64,000 nucleotides of DNA from Rugamonas rivuli (GTDB lineage: Bacteria > Pseudomonadota > Gammaproteobacteria > Burkholderiales > Burkholderiaceae_D). The notes beneath the pieces are model-generated. The model saw only the letters and a program-made list of their open reading frames with translations, ran no database searches and was not told the DNA's origin. The position numbers and the translations under genes were made by a program. The DNA lies in NCBI RefSeq assembly GCF_009380165.1, contig NZ_WHUF01000001.1:372001-436000 (forward strand). Reading direction: 5' to 3'. Shown here in pieces: positions 58,529-64,000 of the stretch (its first letter is position 1; every line of letters starts with the position of its first letter).

Positions 58529-59883
58529 GGTTTGACTCCGATGGCGTAGGCCAGTCCGGCGCAGCACAGCGCGGCGATGCCGGCCAGCGCGGTGCGCAGC
58601 AGGCGTTCCTGGCGGTGCGAGCGTTCCAGCGCTTCGCCGTAAGGCATGGTGGAATGGGCGATCATGGTGTACAGCGGCAGCCAGCTGCGCGGCCACAATC
58701 GGTTCAGCGCAAGGTCCAGCCGTTTGCGGGCGATGAACCAGGGCGACTGCACTTTCTGCCGCAGCTCGACGAAGTTGGCCTTCGACAGTTCGGCCAGCAC
58801 GTCGGTGTGGGGACGGCGCTGCTGTTCGTAACGGCTGAAGGCTGCGGCCAGATCCTTCGGCTGGTCTGCCAATGCGGCCATCAGCACGCAGCAGTCTTCA
58901 AAGGCGGAGTTCATGCCCTGGCCGTAGAACGGATAGACGGCGTGGCAGGCGTCGCCCAGCAGCACGGCCCAGTCGCCGAAGCGCCACGGTGCGGTGCGGG
59001 TGGTGATCAGGGAGCCGGTCGGATGGCGCTCCCATTGATCCAGCAGCCCTGGCAGCAGCGGCAGCAGGTCGGGGAAGTACTTGGCGAACAGCGCGCTGAC
59101 CTGTTCCGGCGTGCGCACGGTAGCGAAGCTTTCCTCGCCCTCGAACGGCAGGAACAAGGTCAGTGTGTGCGAGCCGTCCAAGTTGGGATGCGAGACGAAC
59201 AGGCAGTGGCTGCGCGGCCAGACGTGCAGCGCGGTCAGCTCGATCACCGAACTGCCGTCCGGGCGGGCGGCCAGCGTAAGTTCCTTGTAGCCCCATTCCA
59301 GGTATTCCTGATGGTAGTCGGCACGTTCGCCGTGCTGCAGCTCGCGACGCATGGCGGAGAAGGCGCCATCTGCGCCGGCCACCCACAGCGGCTGCACTGT
59401 CACGCTTCCATCCGGGGTGTCGAATTCCAGCGTACGGTTGGCCTTGTCCGCGCGTACCAGCCGGTGTTCGAAATGCAGCCTGACCTGCGGATGCTGCTGC
59501 GCGCGGTCCAGCAGCAGGTGATTGAGTTCGTTGCGGTCGATGGAATGGAGCACTTCGCCGGCGTCCTTGCCGTAGGCCTGGTAGCGGGTGCTGCCGTCTG
59601 GCGCGTGGATCACGCGGCCGCTCATCACCACCGAGCGGGCCAGCACATCGTCCAGCAGGCCGACCATGCGCAGGCCTTGCATACCGCGCTTGGACAGGCC
59701 AAGGTTGATGGAGCGGCCGGCGCCGGCCGACTGGCGGCGCGGGTCCGGCCGCCGTTCGTACAGGTCCACGCCGTGGCCTTGCCGAGCTAGCGCCAGTGCC
59801 AGCAGCGAGCCGGCCAGTCCACCGCCGACGATGGCGATGCGGGTGCTGTCGGCGTCCTGCGCGGGTTTGATCGCCGTGGTCAT
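58525..59883 (-). CDS. FAD-dependent monooxygenase, kynurenine 3-monooxygenase-like
   Basis: 452 residues. FAD-binding GGGLAGSLLALALARQG (about 20-36), GRSINLGLSKRG, the second FAD motif GDACHAVYPFYGQGMN (about 310-325) and a C-terminal hydrophobic anchor (LAGIAALCCAGLAYAIG, about 430-446) all match kynurenine 3-monooxygenase, which makes 3-hydroxykynurenine. No kynA or kynU gene is in view, and the gene lies inside an NRPS operon, so it probably works on a pathway-specific aryl substrate. It overlaps both neighbours by four bases. Confidence 0.9.
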   Translation of the reverse strand: MTTAIKPAQDADSTRIAIVGGGLAGSLLALALARQGHGVDLYERRPDPRRQSAGAGRSINLGLSKRGMQGLRMVGLLDDVLARSVVMSGRVIHAPDGSTRYQAYGKDAGEVLHSIDRNELNHLLLDRAQQHPQVRLHFEHRLVRADKANRTLEFDTPDGSVTVQPLWVAGADGAFSAMRRELQHGERADYHQEYLEWGYKELTLAARPDGSSVIELTALHVWPRSHCLFVSHPNLDGSHTLTLFLPFEGEESFATVRTPEQVSALFAKYFPDLLPLLPGLLDQWERHPTGSLITTRTAPWRFGDWAVLLGDACHAVYPFYGQGMNSAFEDCCVLMAALADQPKDLAAAFSRYEQQRRPHTDVLAELSKANFVELRQKVQSPWFIARKRLDLALNRLWPRSWLPLYTMIAHSTMPYGEALERSHRQERLLRTALAGIAALCCAGLAYAIGVKP

Positions 59884-60746
59884 GGACGGCCTCCCAGCAA
59901 GGTGCCGGCAGCATCGGCCACTACGGCGGTAGGGCCTGCGCCTGCAACCGCCGCGGCATCGACGGCGGCAACGGCAGGCAGCAGCGCCAGGCGGATATCG
60001 ATGCGTTGTTCGACTTCGGCCTCGATCACGCCGTCCAATGCCTGTTCCAGCTTGGTGCTCGGCAGCGTGCCGGCCATGCGGTACAGGTAGGAGCGCAGGA
60101 AGGCGGCGCGCACGCTGGCCGGATAGCCGGCACGCAGCAGGAAGGGCAGGTCGGAATCGACCATGTGCCGGATGGCGAGCATCGGGATCGGGCTGCGCAG
60201 TGGCCGGAACTCGGGGTTGCGCAGGCCTTCGCTCTCGTTCGCCGAGTGGAATTCGCCCAACATCAGGCCCATGTCGACGAAGTCGCGCTTGAGCCGGTAC
60301 TGCACTTCGTCGACCACGGCTGCGCCTTCCGTACCCAGGTTCGGAAAGACCACCATGAACGCCTTGTTGATGGCATCGGGTCCGCGGGTCGGCTCGGTGG
60401 CCAGGAACAGATCGCGGTATTCGCTGATGATCGCGCTGATCTTGTCGAGGCTCAAGTCACGGTCGGTGATTTCCGCCAGCCAGATGCTGTCCTGTAGCAG
60501 CGAGACAGGCACGAACGGGCATACCGCGCCCTTGCGTCCCAGTTCCGGATGGGGGCGGGCCAGGAAGGCGCGCACCCAATCCATCACCTGGGCCAGCGGC
60601 GTGCCGCCCGGGTATTCGCGGTCGACTTCGGAAACGCGCATCAGGCGTGGAGATGCAGCAGGATGGGCTGCGGTCTCCGCGCGGGCCGCCGCCATCGGGC
60701 AGGTCGCCTGCGGCTGCGTGGATTGAGGATCTTTTTGAGTCATCAT
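59880..60746 (-). CDS. DUF6875-like protein of the NRPS operon
   Basis: 288 residues. The core (about 50-230) carries the pattern I associate with DUF6875: AVCPFVPVSL, VVFPNLG, GLMLGEFHSANESEGLRNP and SPIPMLAIRHMVDSDLPFL. The last 40 residues are Ala/Val-rich low complexity. The family is found in secondary-metabolite clusters and its chemistry is unknown to me. It lies 45 bases after the MFS gene and overlaps the monooxygenase gene by four bases. Confidence 0.75.
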   Translation of the reverse strand: MMTQKDPQSTQPQATCPMAAARAETAAHPAASPRLMRVSEVDREYPGGTPLAQVMDWVRAFLARPHPELGRKGAVCPFVPVSLLQDSIWLAEITDRDLSLDKISAIISEYRDLFLATEPTRGPDAINKAFMVVFPNLGTEGAAVVDEVQYRLKRDFVDMGLMLGEFHSANESEGLRNPEFRPLRSPIPMLAIRHMVDSDLPFLLRAGYPASVRAAFLRSYLYRMAGTLPSTKLEQALDGVIEAEVEQRIDIRLALLPAVAAVDAAAVAGAGPTAVVADAAGTLLGGRP

Positions 60747-60791
60747 GTCACCATCGTGAGAAGTTGTTATGCACGGTCGCCGGAGTTAAGC

Positions 60792-62150
60792 TCATGCCGG
60801 CTCGCGATACGTCGTGGTTGGCGGCGTCCGCGCCGTTTCTGTTTGCGCCGGGCCGCTGATAGCGTCCGGCAGTTGTTCGACCTGGCGTATCGCCTTGATG
60901 CAGTAGGCCGCCACGGCGACTGCCGCCATCAGCAGACCGAGGACGATGAACATCAGGCCTATTCCGCGACCGGGCCCGGTGCCGATCACCAGTCCGACCG
61001 AGCCGGCCAGCGCGCCACCCTGCGTCAGCATCGGTTCGAACAGGTGCTCGGCCAGCGGCCCGGCGAGGCAGTAGCCGAGCGGCATGGCGGCCTCCGACAG
61101 CAGCCGCTGGATAGCGAAGCAGCGGCCCTGCAGTTCGGCCGGCACCTTGCTTTGCCAGATACTGTCGTTGGAGGCGCTGATGGCCGGCAGTACCGCGAAC
61201 ATCGCGAAGCCCGCCGCCGTCACCAGCACGAGCGACGGCGCCAGGCCATGCACGGCGATTGCTAATCCGGCCAGCAGCGAGCAGCCCAGCACTCCATGGA
61301 TGCGGCGGCGTGGGCCGCCGGTCGCTGTCATCGCCAGGCCGCCGAGCAGCAGGCCGGCGCCGCCTATGCCCATCTGCAGCCCCAGTCGCGCCGGATCGGC
61401 GAACGACAGCACCAGCGGCGTGATGGCGATGCTGGCGATCCCGAACAGGAAGTTGTTGACGCCGAAGACCGACAGCAAACCAAGCAGGCCGCCGCGCTGG
61501 CGTACGTAACGGAAGCCGTCGCCGGCCTCGCGCCATAGGCTTTCGCCGCCTTCGCTGCGTTCCGGCCGCGGCACCCGGGCCAGCGCCAACGCGACGGCTC
61601 CGGCCAGGAAGCTGGCGGCGTCGATCAGCAGCACGCCGTGCAGGCTGAAGGTGGTCACGAGCACGCCGGCCAGCAGCGGCCCGGCCACCTGCGCGACGGC
61701 GGCGCCGGTTTGTACCAGGCCGTTGACGCGGGTCAGCTGGTCGCGGTTGGCCAGCAGCGGAATGCTGGCCGAGTAGGCCGGCGCCAGGAAGGCATTGGCC
61801 ACCGCCGTGACGGCGACGGCGGCGTAGATGTGCCATAGCTCCAGGCGTCCGGCGGCCAGCAGTCCCGCCAGCGACAGCATGGTGGCGGCCGACAGCAGCT
61901 CGCAGCACAGCATGACGCGCCGCCTGTCCCAACGATCCACCAGCGCTCCGGCCAGCGGCGACACCAGCAGCGCCGGCACCGACATGGCGACGAAGATCAG
62001 CGCGAAGCGTGTCGTCGATCCGGTCTCCTGCAAGACCCAGATGCCCAGCGCGAAGGCCGACAGGCGCGAGCCGACGCCGGAGATCAGCTGGCCGAACCAG
62101 ATCAGCAGGAAGTTGCGCAGTCCACGGTCGTGGCTCACAACGCGGCTCAT
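60792..62150 (-). CDS. MFS exporter of the NRPS operon
   Basis: 452 residues with twelve membrane helices ([36 protein letters not shown] as the MFS motif A region, a central loop with [12 protein letters not shown]). It resembles the enterobactin-exporter/MFS_3 group often found in NRPS clusters, and is the likely exporter or self-resistance pump for the product. The ATG overlaps the NRPS stop by four bases. Confidence 0.92.
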   Translation of the reverse strand: MSRVVSHDRGLRNFLLIWFGQLISGVGSRLSAFALGIWVLQETGSTTRFALIFVAMSVPALLVSPLAGALVDRWDRRRVMLCCELLSAATMLSLAGLLAAGRLELWHIYAAVAVTAVANAFLAPAYSASIPLLANRDQLTRVNGLVQTGAAVAQVAGPLLAGVLVTTFSLHGVLLIDAASFLAGAVALALARVPRPERSEGGESLWREAGDGFRYVRQRGGLLGLLSVFGVNNFLFGIASIAITPLVLSFADPARLGLQMGIGGAGLLLGGLAMTATGGPRRRIHGVLGCSLLAGLAIAVHGLAPSLVLVTAAGFAMFAVLPAISASNDSIWQSKVPAELQGRCFAIQRLLSEAAMPLGYCLAGPLAEHLFEPMLTQGGALAGSVGLVIGTGPGRGIGLMFIVLGLLMAAVAVAAYCIKAIRQVEQLPDAISGPAQTETARTPPTTTYREPA

Positions 62151-64000
62151 GCTGCGGCCTCGTTCCGGCGCGGCGCAGGCAGGAAGCCACGCTGCTGCAT
62201 GAAGCCGATGTAGGTCTCCAACAGCGCGCGGTCCGCCGGCGGGCAGACGGTGCCCAGCGGCGCCACCGCGTCCATCGTCGTGCTGCAATCGAAGGCTGGT
62301 TCGCGCGGATCGACCTGCTCCGGGAACAGCGGTGCGAAAGTGGCCAGCGCATTGTCGCGTGACTTGGCGGCGGCGTCCTGCAGCGCGGTCCTCCAGGTTC
62401 CGTAGTCCGCCTGGTCCACCGCGTAGCCGGCGGCGCGCAGCGTCGCTACCAGTTCTTCCAGCGACATGCGGTGCGGATTGAGGAAGTGGAAATTGCCATT
62501 CTGGTCGCCGGCGCCGAGTGCCAACTGGACGATGGCGCGGCTGACATAGTCCACCGACGCCATGTCGAAGCCGTCGCCGTCGATGCGTGGCGCCAGGCCC
62601 AGTTGCACGCAGCCTTTGATCCAGGAGCTGAAGTAGTCTCCCAGGTTGCAGCCGCCGGTTCGGCTATCGCCGGTAATGCGGGCCGGCCGGTAGACGGCGA
62701 CAGGCAGGCCGCGCGCACGCGCCGCCAGCGCCAGTTGTTCGGCCACCCACTTGCTTTGGTTGTAGCCTCCTTGCTGGCCTTCCGCCTTGGGTGGCGCGGA
62801 GTCCTCGCTGACGGTCGCTTCCAGCTGGTCTTCGGTGACGTACACACCCAGCGTGGAGATCAGGTGCACAGGTTTGAGCCGAACGCTGGACGCCAGCCGC
62901 AGTACCGCCAGCGTGCCGCCGGCGTTTGCCGCCGCCAGGCTTTCATAAGGCGCCAGGAAGTTGACCTGGCCGCCGTTGTGGAAGATCACGTCAACGCGCG
63001 CCGCCATCGCGGCGAAGGTTGTGGCGTCCAGCCCCAGGTCCGGTTCGGAGAGATCGCCTTGCAGCGGCACGATGCGCCGCTCGTCGCCGTCACGCCATAA
63101 ACCGTAGCTGTGCAGGTTGGAGCGAATGCGTTGCAGGCATTCCGGCAGCGTGGCGGCGCGCACGAGACACACCATTTCGGCATCGGTCGCGTCGAGCAGG
63201 TCGCGCAGCAGATAGGCGCCGAGGAAGCCAGTGGCGCCGGTGATCAGTAGTGACCGTGGCGCGGCGCGCGGTGCGGTCGGTGCTGCGGCGCGGGCGGGCT
63301 CTATATCGGCCGGCAAGGCGGCTTGCGCAGCGAGGTCCAGCACCGGCGCAGCCACGCCGGCGCGCAGGTCGTCGACCAGCTTGGCCATGGCTTCGATGGT
63401 GGGCGCGGAGAACACCGCGCTGAGCGGAACAGTGACGCCGAACGTCTGGCCGAGCCGGAATACCAGCGGCAATGTGAGCAGCGAGTCGCCGCCGACATTG
63501 AAGAATTCGTCGTCCACGCTCAGTTCTTTGCGGCCGAGCAGCTCGCGCCAGAGCTGCATGATGGCGGCTTCGGTGTCGGTCGCCGCAGGCTTGAGTACGC
63601 GCGCCGGCGTTTGCTGTGCCGACGGCGGTGGCAGGGCGCGGCGGTCGATCTTGCCGTTGACGGTCAAGGGCAGCGCGTCGAGGCGGTGGTATAGCGATGG
63701 CTGCATGGCGTCCGGCAGGCGGGTGGCCAGGTAGCCGCGCAGGTCGGCGACACTCAACCCGGGGCCGGCGACAAAGTAGGCCAGCAGCCTGCGGTCGCCC
63801 GGCGCCAGTTCGTGCACGGTCGCCACGGCCGCGCTGACGCCCGGGCATTCGGAGATGGCGCTTTCCACTTCGCCCAGTTCGATGCGGAATCCCCGCAGCT
63901 TGACCTGATGATCGCGGCGGCCGACGAAATGTAGCGTACCGTCGGCGTTCCAGCGTGCCAGATCGCCGCTGCGGTACAGTCGTGGCGCTTCCGAGCCGCC
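62147..64000 (-). CDS. Non-ribosomal peptide synthetase, C-terminal part: A(end)-PCP-thioester reductase
   Basis: About 617 residues are visible; the gene enters from the right edge. First comes the C-terminal subdomain of an adenylation domain ([45 protein letters not shown]), then a carrier protein with the phosphopantetheine Ser in GGDSLL, then a thioester-reductase domain ([13 protein letters not shown] for NADPH, YNQSKW with the catalytic Tyr/Lys). Such a terminus releases the peptide as an aldehyde or alcohol instead of an acid. The amino acid choice cannot be read because the specificity pocket lies outside the window. It is the first visible gene of a 13-gene operon. Confidence 0.95.
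   Translation of the reverse strand, partial: GGSEAPRLYRSGDLARWNADGTLHFVGRRDHQVKLRGFRIELGEVESAISECPGVSAAVATVHELAPGDRRLLAYFVAGPGLSVADLRGYLATRLPDAMQPSLYHRLDALPLTVNGKIDRRALPPPSAQQTPARVLKPAATDTEAAIMQLWRELLGRKELSVDDEFFNVGGDSLLTLPLVFRLGQTFGVTVPLSAVFSAPTIEAMAKLVDDLRAGVAAPVLDLAAQAALPADIEPARAAAPTAPRAAPRSLLITGATGFLGAYLLRDLLDATDAEMVCLVRAATLPECLQRIRSNLHSYGLWRDGDERRIVPLQGDLSEPDLGLDATTFAAMAARVDVIFHNGGQVNFLAPYESLAAANAGGTLAVLRLASSVRLKPVHLISTLGVYVTEDQLEATVSEDSAPPKAEGQQGGYNQSKWVAEQLALAARARGLPVAVYRPARITGDSRTGGCNLGDYFSSWIKGCVQLGLAPRIDGDGFDMASVDYVSRAIVQLALGAGDQNGNFHFLNPHRMSLEELVATLRAAGYAVDQADYGTWRTALQDAAAKSRDNALATFAPLFPEQVDPREPAFDCSTTMDAVAPLGTVCPPADRALLETYIGFMQQRGFLPAPRRNEAAA

Overview
The window is high-GC DNA, densely packed with genes that often overlap by a few bases. 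It looks like a beta-proteobacterium of the Burkholderiales, most likely Oxalobacteraceae (Massilia/Duganella type). That placement is inferred from gene content (siaABCD, paired LytS/LytTR regulators, many hybrid histidine kinases, TonB receptor, porin, DUF481 and PEP-CTERM proteins) and codon bias, not from a marker gene. I see no rRNA, tRNA, CRISPR array or insertion sequence.

Left part (1-21.6 kb). A truncated propeller-type sensor gene and a D-2-hydroxyacid dehydrogenase lead into a short AT-rich island (about 1.75-3.4 kb) that holds a two-lobed secreted aspartyl protease and small orphan proteins. Next is a complete siaA-siaB-siaC-siaD operon (phosphatase, kinase, switch protein, diguanylate cyclase), then a chemoreceptor and a DJ-1/PfpI protein. 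A minus-strand block (9.8-18.3 kb) encodes two periplasmic binding proteins without ABC permeases, a 1382-residue phosphorelay/GGDEF/EAL sensor and a TonB-dependent receptor. A MATE exporter and a LysR/SDR divergent pair follow.

Middle part (21.6-47.5 kb). A small PstS-like protein sits with a porin. An eight-gene respiratory cluster carries a cbb3-like oxidase whose CcoN has a CcoS-like N-terminus, together with cytochromes, SCO, a truncated haemoglobin, DUF1971 and a haemerythrin; this mix suggests nitric-oxide or low-oxygen physiology. Two large divergent hybrid kinases follow. A DUF2141/carotenoid-oxygenase/LytS/LytTR operon, an ArsR-RidA pair, purT with a solute-binding protein, a second LytS/LytTR operon, a DUF481 outer-membrane protein, a DUF4124 protein and a PEP-CTERM protein complete the section.

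Right part (47.5-64 kb). Thirteen minus-strand genes run without a convincing break, most with 4-base ATGA overlaps. In order of transcription they are: an NRPS ending in a thioester-reductase domain (entering from the right edge), an MFS exporter, a DUF6875 protein, a kynurenine-3-monooxygenase-like flavoprotein, a GT87 membrane glycosyltransferase, a CBM9/DUF5916 outer-membrane protein, a tandem nucleotidyltransferase, GtrA, a GT2 glycosyltransferase, a glycerophosphodiesterase-like protein, a membrane protein fused to a uridine-kinase-like domain, a HAD phosphatase and a class II aldolase. This is the best candidate for an undescribed system: a reductively released non-ribosomal product, possibly built on a tryptophan-derived hydroxy-aryl unit, encoded together with lipid-linked glycosylation and phospho-sugar genes.
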